Made by a program: the position numbers and the translations under genes. This document shows, one piece after another, positions 8,801 through 13,884 of a DNA stretch of 20,354 nucleotides. The notes beneath the pieces were generated by a model, which was not told where the DNA came from, ran no database searches, and saw nothing but the letters and a program-made list of their open reading frames with translations. How positions within the stretch are numbered: the first letter of the stretch is position 1; every line of letters starts with the position of its first letter. Source of the stretch: Candidatus Omnitrophota bacterium (lineage in GTDB: Bacteria > Verrucomicrobiota > Verrucomicrobiia > Limisphaerales > UBA1319); assembly GCA_023473405.1 (NCBI GenBank), contig JAMCZD010000540.1, positions 1-20,354 of the forward strand, in the 5' to 3' direction.

Positions 8801-9089
8801 CGGGGAGGAGGAATTGGCGTTTGTACCAGGCCTTTCCCTCGAAGTGATGCCGGAGCTTGTCGCTCTCGACGCCGTAGCCCTGGGCTTGCCAGGCGCCCGG
8901 CACCTGGATGGTGTTGGTAAATTGGCACGATGCACCGAACCATCCCTCCTTTTTGCCGACGTCCCCAGGGTCCAATTGAAAGTCCCACTCGCCATCGAGG
9001 GCACTCACTATGCGTTCGGCCCGGCTTGGACCTGCCGACCAGAAAAGGGCCGCTGTCACGGCCCACCAAAGGTACTTTCCAAAGTGCAT
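5820..9089 (-). CDS. Secreted glycoside hydrolase family 2 enzyme (beta-galactosidase/glucuronidase/mannosidase type)
   Basis: Exported retaining glycosidase, 1089 aa. The ATG at 9089 is preferred over an in-frame GTG at 9119 because GGAAAGG lies 4 nt upstream and the product then opens with a signal peptide (MHFGKYLWWAVTAALFWSAG...SRA). Domains in order: sugar-binding jelly roll (about 25-190, including GVHRSAEVWVNNHYLGGH), Ig-like domain (about 195-300, ending NFGLREIQ), TIM barrel (about 300-620), an amidotransferase-like fold by appearance (about 740-940), and a C-terminal beta-sandwich, possibly carbohydrate-binding (about 960-1089). The acid/base is Glu421 in MSNEMWD and the nucleophile Glu500 in LSHETGNY. 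GYMWWLFQDY is a family-typical barrel segment. It stands alone, with no sugar transporter or regulator beside it. The substrate cannot be deduced. Confidence 0.9.
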   Translation of the reverse strand: MHFGKYLWWAVTAALFWSAGPSRAERIVSALDGEWDFQLDPGDVGKKEGWFGASCQFTNTIQVPGAWQAQGYGVESDKLRHHFEGKAWYKRQFLLPASAAGRRIFLCVGGVHRSAEVWVNNHYLGGHIGYLSPFEFELTPYVSVEKPATIALCVDCKQQWEKDCLTGCFDIIDAMFTPWGGIWGHVKIEARPDAWLENVFVQPRISPAGCRVTARIAGARNQADTVRLEVRSEEGRLVAAVKHALPDSTGSELEIETELPEARLWSPDSPYLYSARLALLKGGTLIDQSEVNFGLREIQTRGCDFFLNGKKLYLRGYGDDGVYPRTMAAPSDKAFYRKRLETIRKYGFNFVRHHSHILPPEYYEAADEIGMFVSAEFPIAYDEYYRRAQGPALDLYRHEWAAAILRLRNHPSIFDWCMSNEMWDSFALAPEMYRMAKALDPARLVIDSDGLWPAGFVDGTKDRATLDFYSILFDEWSLPLDKPAKYRFDGQPKKPVLSHETGNYTTLPRLSLINEFKDNFKPFWLTPFRDKLLKMGLIGEADQWSLNSERLYYLSHKLNVEAMRKNPRISGYMWWLFQDYWTGANGLVDAYFRSKSITPDMVRQFNDAVVLLEDGLPQVCAGRQNLKVKLLVSNYSTETIRNGLLQWRIRLGPRTLDSNQRRIDAEQGELAEAGILSLDLPESTQPERVLLTTELEAGGEHRRNEWSSWEFPAQIERPRLERPVYASLDLAGRLASLGAQPLPLQATLPDRAVYVVRQPTMKLVAAAEAGACLVCLAPQDIFSEVPNRFKPAWWLGSQDDCNAGTVVYDNPVTRSFAPEGWCDAGWYRLLEGARAYVLDELPLQPEVLVRALDVHSFCRNKALLFQARIGKGALIVCGLRLGLNATEAAPEQRWLLTRLLEYASTLPQPKAALPVDFLRKQIAEVPFPEATTLPGYAHLISDQAEHSPYASYREAEAPIYLCRQTEIGRVIEWETAVVPANWPETNVTFVFAGGLGWHSQPRTDGFALLLDGRELVRFDVAHKSNSWSGTDGTAKLCFIARKLLPEDALGQFYLTVPSARLKPGKPCRLAVRSLGQSSRRWFGLNLYVY

Positions 9090-9184
9090 TTTGCCTTTCC
9101 GGTTCCCGGGGAATGCCACGGTCCAGCGGAATGGCGGCGGCTACGGGCACCCCTGGCAATTTCAAAACATGCTCTGAAGCGGTA

Positions 9185-9213
9185 TTTATGGTATCTAGCG
9201 CCCAAGACGTCAA
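9185..9213 (-). promoter_or_regulatory. Candidate promoter of the GH2 gene
   Basis: Read on the - strand, TTGACG (9213-9208, five of six -35 matches) is followed after exactly 17 bp by CATAAA (9190-9185, four of six -10 matches). A start near 9178 would give a leader of about 90 nt before the ATG at 9089. Seen by eye only; no alternative pair in the gap looks better. Confidence 0.4.
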
Positions 9214-9272
9214 CTTTCTTGTCGATTGACCAAGGCAGGGACCAGGGCTAATGCATGGGCGGCCGGGTGCGC

Positions 9273-9314
9273 TGTATCGATTTTGTGGTCCGATCGGGAC
9301 ATTTTTTCGATACA
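9273..9314. promoter_or_regulatory. Nested 42-bp palindrome between the ABC ATPase and GH2 genes
   Basis: Outer arms TGTATCGA (9273-9280) and TCGATACA (9307-9314) are exact complements, and a perfect CCGATCGG (9290-9297) sits at exactly the same centre of symmetry (9293.5). The T-rich stretches between arms and core do not pair. The three-part symmetric layout looks more like a protein-binding site for a dimer or tetramer than a terminator. It lies 60 bp upstream of the candidate GH2 -35, where a sugar-responsive regulator could act. The remainder of the 9090-9373 gap shows nothing else clear. Confidence 0.4.
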
Positions 9315-9373
9315 TCGCTGCCGGCGGCTTGGGCGTCCCGGAAGGGAGAAGCAGGACCCCGGGGAACGGATCA

Positions 9374-10351
9374 CTATCGGGCGAAGATTTGGCGGATGAC
9401 CTCTTCGATGGGCACTTCCTCGATGTCGATATCGCTTACGGGCAGTTGGTCCAGCAAGGTTTTGCAGACGGCTATGACCCGGTCGCGCTTGACCTTGAGC
9501 TTGGCGCGGACGGAGTTGAGCTCGACCACCTCGCCGAACTGGTTCAAGTCCACAGGCCACGTCCCCGCCAGTCCTGCGCACTGGATGGAAATCAATTTGA
9601 AATCGGCGAATCGGTCCACGACCTCGCTGAGTTGTCCATCGAAGAAAATTGCGCCATGATCGATGATGATGACGCGATGGCAGAGTTCGGCGATATCGGT
9701 CATGTAATGGCTGGTCAAGAGCATGGTGGTATGGCGCGTGGCGTTGTGATGGCGCAGGAAATCGCGCACTTTCTTCTGGGAAACCACGTCCAGGCCGAGC
9801 GTGGGCTCATCGAGGAACAGGACCTTGGGATCGTGCAAAAGCGCGGCGATCAGTTCGAACTTCATCCGCTCGCCCAGGGACAGTTCGCGAACCATGACAT
9901 TCAGCTTGTCGCGGACGCCGAGGTAGTCGGTCAGGTCAGCTACGGTTTGCTCGAACTGGGCGCGGGGGAGGTCGTAGATCTTGCTGTTCAGTTCGAGCGA
10001 TTCGCGCGCGGGCAAGTCCCACCAGAGCTGGTTTTTCTGGCCCAACAGCAGGCCGAATTGACGCCGGTAGCGATCGTGGCGTTCCCATGGCACAAAGCCG
10101 AGCACTCGAGCGGTGCCGCCGGTGGGATAGAGCAGACCGGCAAGCATCTTGAGCGTGGTGGTCTTGCCGGCGCCATTAGGGCCCAAAAAGCCGACGAGTT
10201 CGCCTGCTTCGATGGCAAAACTCACGTCTTTGACGGCCTGGGTGAATTCGATCTGGCGGTGGAAAAGGCCTGCAAAGGCGCCCCGGAAGCCGGGGCGCTT
10301 TTTATAGGTGCGATAGAGTTTGGTCAGGCCATTGACTTGGAGGACAGGCAT
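9374..10351 (-). CDS. ABC transporter ATP-binding protein (ABC-2/NatA-type exporter ATPase, COG4586-like)
   Basis: Cytosolic ATPase of an ABC-2 type exporter, 325 aa. Walker A is GPNGAGKTT (57-65), the Q-loop region carries GQKNQLWWDLP (about 104-114), the signature is LSLGE (157-161) in place of LSGGQ, Walker B is VLFLDEP (177-183) with a D-loop GLD, and the H-loop is LTSHY (His215). The WWDLP segment and the extended N-terminus before Walker A are, from memory, typical of the uncharacterised COG4586 group, usually followed by two ABC-2 permease genes. Here none follow; the next gene is a glycosidase. The ATG overlaps the dnaA stop as TAATG, so translation should be coupled to dnaA. Confidence 0.9.
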   Translation of the reverse strand: MPVLQVNGLTKLYRTYKKRPGFRGAFAGLFHRQIEFTQAVKDVSFAIEAGELVGFLGPNGAGKTTTLKMLAGLLYPTGGTARVLGFVPWERHDRYRRQFGLLLGQKNQLWWDLPARESLELNSKIYDLPRAQFEQTVADLTDYLGVRDKLNVMVRELSLGERMKFELIAALLHDPKVLFLDEPTLGLDVVSQKKVRDFLRHHNATRHTTMLLTSHYMTDIAELCHRVIIIDHGAIFFDGQLSEVVDRFADFKLISIQCAGLAGTWPVDLNQFGEVVELNSVRAKLKVKRDRVIAVCKTLLDQLPVSDIDIEEVPIEEVIRQIFAR

Positions 10352-11712
10352 TAACGCAACAATTGCTTTTCCAAATAGCCCACCACCTGCCGGATATTCG
10401 GGTCCACCTCCATGCGGTCCTTAACCAGGCGGCAAGCATGCAGCACCGTGCCGTGATCGCGCCCGCCAAAGGCGTCGCCAATGGCGCTAAGCGAACTCTC
10501 GGTCATTTGCCGCGCCAAAAACATGGCGATTTGGCGTGGAAAAGCGATATTCTCGGGCCGCCGCTTGCTGGTCATGTCGGACAGCCGGATGTCAAAATGC
10601 TCCGCCACTCGCTTTTGGATCAGGTCAATGTTGAGGGTGTAGCGTCCCTCCTCGTGAAGCAGTTCGTGGAGCAGACCCTCGACCATCTGGATGGTCGGTT
10701 TGGTGTTCGTCAGGGCCACATAAGAAGTCACCCGCACCAGGGCGCCCTCCAAACGGCGTATATTGGTGCGGATATGATGCGCCAGGAACTGGATGATCTC
10801 TTCCGGCAAACTGAGGCTCATAAAGGCCAGTTTTTTGTGAATAATGGCGAGGCGCGTCTCGATATCCGGAGGCTGCAGGTCGGTCACCAGTCCCCACTCG
10901 AACCTCGATACCAATCGTTGCTCGAGATTCTGGATTTCGTTGGCCGGACGGTCGCAAGTGAGGACGATTTGCCGATGCGCCTCGTGCAGCGCGTTGAACG
11001 TGTGAAAGAATTCCTCCTGGATTCGTTCCTTGCCCGCCAGGAATTCGATGTCGTCGATCAGCAGCACATCGGTTTGCCGGTATTTCTTGCGGAACCGGAC
11101 CAACTGATTGTTTTGAATGGCGTCGATGTATTCGTTGGTGAACTTCTCGGACGAGACATATGCCACATGCGGATTTTTCTTGTGGTCGGCGACATATTGG
11201 CCAATGGCATTCAATAGATGCGTCTTGCCCAGACCGGTTCCGCCATAGAAAAAAAGCGGGTTATAGGATTTGCCCGGTGATTGAGCCACGGCGAGGGCGG
11301 CGGCATGGGCGAAGTGGTTGCTGCTGCCGACGACGAAGGTATCGAAGGTGAACTTGGGATTCAGAATCAGGTCGCGATTGACCGCCGAGCGGTCCGCGGG
11401 TTCCTCGATCCGTTTTGCCTTGGGCTTTTCAACCTCAACCGGAGGCGCTGCCTTGGGAAGACCCGGAGCTACCTGGAACTTCACTTTCAATTGTTGCCCG
11501 GCTACATGCGCCAAGGTGTCTTCGAGCAATCCCAAATAGTTCTCCTTCAACCAGACTTCGCAAAAATCATCCCCCACCTCGAGAACGAAGTGATCGGCCT
11601 CGAGCCGTATGGCCCGGATTTTCGCAAACCAGAGGTTGTAAATATCCGGGTTGAGCAGAGAACGCAGCAATGCCTGCGCCTCCGACCAAGTTTTTTCTAA
11701 AAAAGTTTGCAT
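10351..11712 (-). CDS. dnaA: Chromosomal replication initiator protein DnaA
   Basis: AAA+ initiator that binds DnaA boxes and opens the replication origin, 453 aa (normal length). Domain I occupies about 1-85 (LNPDIYNLWF region), followed by a short Pro/Lys-rich linker (85-115). The AAA+ domain has FYGGTGLGKTHLLNAIG (Walker A 157-164) and VLLIDDIEFLAGKE (Walker B about 216-222). Domain IV carries the DNA-binding signature GGRDHGTVLHACRLV (416-430). The start ATG at 11712 has AAGGCGAG just upstream. The neighbour downstream is an ABC ATPase overlapping by one base, not dnaN. The upstream gap holds DnaA-box matches, so autoregulation or an adjacent origin is plausible. Confidence 0.98.
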   Translation of the reverse strand: MQTFLEKTWSEAQALLRSLLNPDIYNLWFAKIRAIRLEADHFVLEVGDDFCEVWLKENYLGLLEDTLAHVAGQQLKVKFQVAPGLPKAAPPVEVEKPKAKRIEEPADRSAVNRDLILNPKFTFDTFVVGSSNHFAHAAALAVAQSPGKSYNPLFFYGGTGLGKTHLLNAIGQYVADHKKNPHVAYVSSEKFTNEYIDAIQNNQLVRFRKKYRQTDVLLIDDIEFLAGKERIQEEFFHTFNALHEAHRQIVLTCDRPANEIQNLEQRLVSRFEWGLVTDLQPPDIETRLAIIHKKLAFMSLSLPEEIIQFLAHHIRTNIRRLEGALVRVTSYVALTNTKPTIQMVEGLLHELLHEEGRYTLNIDLIQKRVAEHFDIRLSDMTSKRRPENIAFPRQIAMFLARQMTESSLSAIGDAFGGRDHGTVLHACRLVKDRMEVDPNIRQVVGYLEKQLLR

Positions 11713-11744
11713 GTCTCGCCTTATGCTGCTGCTTAAGCGAACAT

Positions 11745-11753
11745 TTATTCACA
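11745..11753 (+). promoter_or_regulatory. DnaA box (perfect TTATNCACA)
   Basis: TTATTCACA matches the DnaA-box consensus at all positions and lies 33 bp upstream of the dnaA start codon, where bound DnaA could control its own transcription or take part in origin function. Confidence 0.6.
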
Positions 11754-12021
11754 TTGCCTGCTCCGGGGTTTGTAAACCCAGCTTGGATAACGAGTTACAA
11801 CGTCGTGTTCGCCCGCAGTTCGTGCCCCTGCGATACCTCGTCCCAGCCTTGAGTTCCGGCGAACAAAGACGCGTATCCTATTGGTTAACAACAGCTTACG
11901 AATCAAAATTCAGGGCGTGTTCAGCCGGTTCTTGCTCGATTCTAGCTCGTTTACCCATTCAGGTTGCCACCCGAAGTTCTAGGTCAAGACCGGTTGCCTG
12001 GCGAGGACAATGTATTAACTC

Positions 12022-12045
12022 TTGTTCACCGGTTATTCACCGGTT
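12022..12045 (+). promoter_or_regulatory. Tandem DnaA-box-like direct repeat, 11-bp period
   Basis: TTGTTCACC and TTATTCACC lie in the same orientation 11 bp apart, and TTCACCGGTT is duplicated exactly (12025-12034, 12036-12045). The second unit differs from TTATNCACA only in its last base. Helical phasing suggests side-by-side binding on one DNA face, as for low-affinity DnaA sites within origins. Confidence 0.4.
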
Positions 12046-12096
12046 GTGCCGCGGGCGGATTTCGGACCAGTCCCGGTCCGATTCCGGTCCAGCCCG

Positions 12097-12163
12097 GCCC
12101 CGGTTTCGCCCCGTGCAAAGGGCTCGGAAATACCTTTCAATCCTGGCGAAGTAGTTCTCATTC
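12097..12163 (+). repeat. 67-bp repeat element, copy 1
   Basis: An exact 67-bp match, in inverted orientation, to 13078-13144. Flanking bases on both sides differ between the copies, so these are the true limits of shared sequence. Internally the element can fold: TTCGCC and GGCGAA form an outer stem, and AAAGG/CCTTT an inner one. No flanking target duplication is seen. This copy lies in the non-coding gap between dnaA and glnB. It may be a miniature mobile or REP-like element; a sequencing or assembly origin cannot be excluded from one window. Confidence 0.85.
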
Positions 12164-12208
12164 AGGATGTTTCAGAGACGGTCGTCAAGGCCGCCACAGG
12201 AAACGTAT

Positions 12209-12236
12209 CCGACGCACGCAAGGTGGGGCGCGTCGG
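12209..12236 (-). terminator. Hairpin immediately after glnB, possible terminator
   Basis: CCGACGC and GCGTCGG form a 7-bp stem abutting the glnB stop codon, with a 14-nt loop. Reading on the - strand it is followed by ATACGTTTCC, a poor T-tract, so termination would be weak or factor-assisted. It could instead protect the mRNA 3' end. Confidence 0.4.
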
Positions 12237-12575
12237 CTACAAGGCTTGTTCACCCGTTTCGCCGGTGCGAATCCGGATTACATCCTCGACCGGCGAGACG
12301 AACACTTTGCCGTCACCGATCTTGCCGGTCTTGGCCGATTTGACGATGGCCTCGACCGCCGGGGCAATCAGATGATCGGCCAGCACCACTTCAATCTTGA
12401 TCTTCGGCAGGAAATCCACCGTGTATTCACTCCCCCGGTAAATTTCGGTGTGCCCCTTTTGCCGGCCAAATCCCTTCACTTCGCTTACGGTCATTCCCTC
12501 CAGCCCAACGCCGGCCAAGGCCTCTTTTACATCCTCGAGTTTGAAGGGTTTGATGATTGCCTCAATCTTTTTCAT
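12237..12575 (-). CDS. glnB: Nitrogen regulatory protein P-II
   Basis: Trimeric cytosolic signalling protein that senses 2-oxoglutarate and ATP/ADP and controls glutamine synthetase, ammonium uptake or nitrogen transcription. It is 112 aa, the standard length. The N-terminus MKKIEAIIKPFKLEDVKEAL, the T-loop with Tyr51 in RGSEYTVDFLPK (the uridylylation site), the B-loop TGKIGDGK, and the C-loop PVEDVIRIRTGE are all present, so it should be fully functional and modifiable. It is not beside amtB or glnA, so GlnB and GlnK types cannot be separated by context. It lies between two inverted 67-bp repeats and is divergent from a candidate small RNA. Confidence 0.96.
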   Translation of the reverse strand: MKKIEAIIKPFKLEDVKEALAGVGLEGMTVSEVKGFGRQKGHTEIYRGSEYTVDFLPKIKIEVVLADHLIAPAVEAIVKSAKTGKIGDGKVFVSPVEDVIRIRTGETGEQAL

Positions 12576-12707
12576 GGTTCATCCTTTGCTGTGGCGGATA
12601 GTAACAATCGGGCTCAGAGTGTAAACATGAAACTGAGCCGGACCAGGTTTGGAATTGCAGCAGGGCTAATGACGGGCAGAAGCGTTTCAAATACCTTTGC
12701 CCTCCGC

Positions 12708-12736
12708 TTGACAATGAATCGGTGCTGTGGTTTCTT
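12708..12736 (+). promoter_or_regulatory. Possible promoter of the candidate small RNA
   Basis: A perfect TTGACA -35 (12708-12713) is followed after 17 bp by TTTCTT (12731-12736), a poor -10. An 11-bp direct repeat, TTCTTTGAATC (12732-12742 and 12781-12791), overlaps this -10 and recurs 49 bp further on, which may mark a regulator site. Support is limited because the -10 matches only half the consensus. Confidence 0.25.
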
Positions 12737-12744
12737 TGAATCAG

Positions 12745-12923
12745 ATTTTATTGTGATTTTGGGGCCAATTACGCGACTTGTTCTTTGAATCGGCCCTACA
12801 GATTTCGGGTGAGGCGCTGTACACGCTCGCCCGGATTATCCCTCGTAATCCCACTGCTGTACTGAGTTCGAAAATTCCCCGGGTTTCTGGGTCATCCTCT
12901 GACTAAGAAACCCGGTTTTTTTT
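12745..12923 (+). ncRNA. Candidate structured small RNA with C-rich loops
   Basis: No + strand gene lies upstream, yet a strong + strand terminator ends this segment. Four hairpins can be drawn in order. First is GGGGCC/GGCCCT (12761-12797). Second is GGGTGAG...CTCGCCC (12807-12832) with loop CUGUACA. Third is GGATTA-UCCCUCG-UAATCC (12833-12851), abutting the second. Fourth is the terminator hairpin with apical loop UCCUC. Loop bases GUACA (12819-12823) can pair with UGUAC (12858-12862) to form a pseudoknot. The C-rich loops resemble the 16S anti-Shine-Dalgarno sequence, as in some mRNA-targeting small RNAs. The 5' end is uncertain. No Rfam family is recognised, and folding was by eye. Confidence 0.45.
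12879..12923 (+). terminator. Strong intrinsic terminator
   Basis: CCGGGTTTCT (12879-12888) pairs with AGAAACCCGG (12906-12915). The stem continues past one G-A mismatch as GGTCA/TGACT around a UCCUC loop, then eight T's (12916-12923). This is a textbook Rho-independent terminator for + strand transcription. In the - direction it is preceded by eight A's and followed by GGAATTTT, so it may also stop transcripts from the glycosyltransferase, less efficiently. Confidence 0.85.
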
Positions 12924-12941
12924 GCCCGTGAAAGGCGGTGG

Positions 12942-13077
12942 TCAATCGGACCTCTTGCCGGTTTTCGTCGAGGCATCCGGTCCGGTCCGGTCGGGAGCGG
13001 GCAGCGGGGGTGGGGCGCTGAGTTTCTTGTAAATCCAGGTTTCCAACGGGCGCAACGGCCTGAGCCATTGATAAAAC
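12942..13077 (-). pseudogene. Displaced former C-terminal coding segment of the glycosyltransferase
   Basis: Read on the - strand in the frame that follows if the 67 bases of 13078-13144 are skipped, this stretch encodes 44 residues (from FYQWLRPLRPLETWIYKKLS to ...KTGKRSD) ending in TGA at 12944-12942. Its composition is protein-like, with a hydrophobic-basic start and a Pro-rich tail. In the present gene it is untranslated, because the inserted element shifts the frame and brings a TAG. The reconstructed product would be 291 aa from the upstream TTG, against 265 aa now. The interpretation rests on the frame being restored exactly. Confidence 0.6.
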
Positions 13078-13144
13078 GAATGAGAACTACTTCGCCAGGA
13101 TTGAAAGGTATTTCCGAGCCCTTTGCACGGGGCGAAACCGGGGC
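13078..13144 (-). repeat. 67-bp repeat element, copy 2, inside the glycosyltransferase 3' end
   Basis: Exact inverted copy of 12097-12163. It supplies the last 18 codons (from ProArgPheArg to LeuAlaLys) and the TAG stop of the glycosyltransferase, and lies between that gene's body and its apparent original C-terminus. No target-site duplication is seen (CCT on one side, GTT on the other). The length of 67 is not a multiple of three, so insertion causes a frameshift. Confidence 0.85.
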
Positions 13145-13848
13145 AGGCGAATGATCGAAAGGAGCATGGCCAGCGAGGTCCTCCCGAGTTTGACCTTTGA
13201 CCCGATTTTATCCGTCCATTCGGTGGGGACTTCGAGGACTTTGAATCCTTCGCGTTTCAAGGCGTATAGGAGGTTAATATCGAAGGCCATGTCGGCGATT
13301 CGCAAGGCGGGGTGAATCTTCTCCACAGCGGCGCGCCGGATGACCTTGGCCCCGCACTGGGTGTCGCGGATGTTCATCCAAAACAAGGCCTGGACAATGG
13401 CGTGGAAGACGCGGCTGGCGATTTGGCGGCGGCTTGACTGGGACTGGTGCAAGACGGCTCCGGCCAGCCATCTCGACCCAATGACGCAGTCCGCGTGGTC
13501 GCACAGCTCGATCAATTGCTGGAAGGCGGTCGGGGGCGTGGCGCCATCGGCGTCAACATATCCAATGAGATCGGCGGTAGGCGCCAGTTTGAGCCCCTCG
13601 ATCAAGGCGCCTCCCTTGCCAATCGGCTCCGGGAACTCGAGCGCTCGAACCTCGGGAAAATCCCGGGCCACCCTGTGAACCACGTCCAGGGTGTTGTCGG
13701 TGCAGCCATTGAGCACGACCACGAGCTGGAATCGGCCCGAATACTGCTGGCGGAAATGCCGCGCGTAATCACGCAACACCGGTTCGATCCGACGTTCCTC
13801 GTTGTACGCCGGGATCAGCAACAACACGCTGGAGGCAGGTTGGGCCAC
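13087..13848 (-). CDS. Family 2 glycosyltransferase (dolichyl-phosphate-glucosyltransferase-like), altered C-terminus
   Basis: Probably transfers a sugar from a nucleotide-sugar to a lipid-phosphate carrier at the cytosolic face of the membrane, judging by similarity to Alg5/DPM-like GT2 enzymes. The GTG at 13848 is chosen because AAAGG lies 7 nt upstream; a TTG at 13884, directly after the preceding stop, is the alternative. Motifs in the 253-aa product: LIPAYNEERRIEPVL (about 11-25), VVVLNGCTDNT, GKGGALIEGL, the metal-binding DAD (99-101) in YVDADGATPP, and CGAKVIRR followed by EVPTEWTDKIGSKV. The catalytic core is complete. The last 18 residues come from an inserted 67-bp element, replacing a 44-residue basic tail, so membrane association may be affected. 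Confidence 0.88.
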   Translation of the reverse strand: MAQPASSVLLLIPAYNEERRIEPVLRDYARHFRQQYSGRFQLVVVLNGCTDNTLDVVHRVARDFPEVRALEFPEPIGKGGALIEGLKLAPTADLIGYVDADGATPPTAFQQLIELCDHADCVIGSRWLAGAVLHQSQSSRRQIASRVFHAIVQALFWMNIRDTQCGAKVIRRAAVEKIHPALRIADMAFDINLLYALKREGFKVLEVPTEWTDKIGSKVKLGRTSLAMLLSIIRLPRFRPVQRARKYLSILAK

Positions 13849-13884
13849 AGGGATGCCTTTAACCAATGCGGCTCGCGAATGCAA

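Larger units (their letters stand above)
11713..12096. other. dnaA upstream region, candidate replication origin
   Basis: Non-coding stretch in front of dnaA. It holds one perfect DnaA box (TTATTCACA, 11745-11753), a tandem pair TTGTTCACC (12022-12030) and TTATTCACC (12033-12041) set one helical turn (11 bp) apart, and a weaker reverse-strand match TTATCCAAG (11790-11782). Presence beside dnaA makes an oriC or a dnaA autoregulatory region the natural reading. No clearly AT-rich unwinding element stands out, and long frames crossing this stretch on the + strand look like chance. Function is inferred. Confidence 0.45.

Noticed and set aside
9251..10354. 367-codon open frame on the + strand
   Set aside because: It lies entirely antisense to the ABC ATPase with clear motifs; the frame is open because of GC-rich third positions.
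11651..12154. 167-codon + strand frame ending in the same residues as the glycosyltransferase (RFRPVQRARKYLSILAK)
   Set aside because: The shared tail is only the 67-bp repeat read in the same frame; the rest crosses the dnaA 5' end and DnaA boxes and has no protein-like pattern.
11964..12788. 274-codon + strand frame across glnB
   Set aside because: Antisense to glnB, crosses the repeat and the divergent promoter region; no coding features.
12833..12880. tRNA-like signals: a 6-bp stem with 7-nt loop and a following GTTCGA
   Set aside because: Position 33 of the loop is C instead of U, there is no acceptor stem, and the arms do not fit tRNA geometry.
13078..13144. CRISPR-like reading of the 67-mer: a segment ending GGATTGAAAG resembles many CRISPR repeat ends, and 30 + 37 bases would fit one repeat plus one spacer
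   Set aside because: Only two single copies 0.9 kb apart in opposite orientation, the 'spacer' part is identical in both, and there is no array or cas gene in the window.
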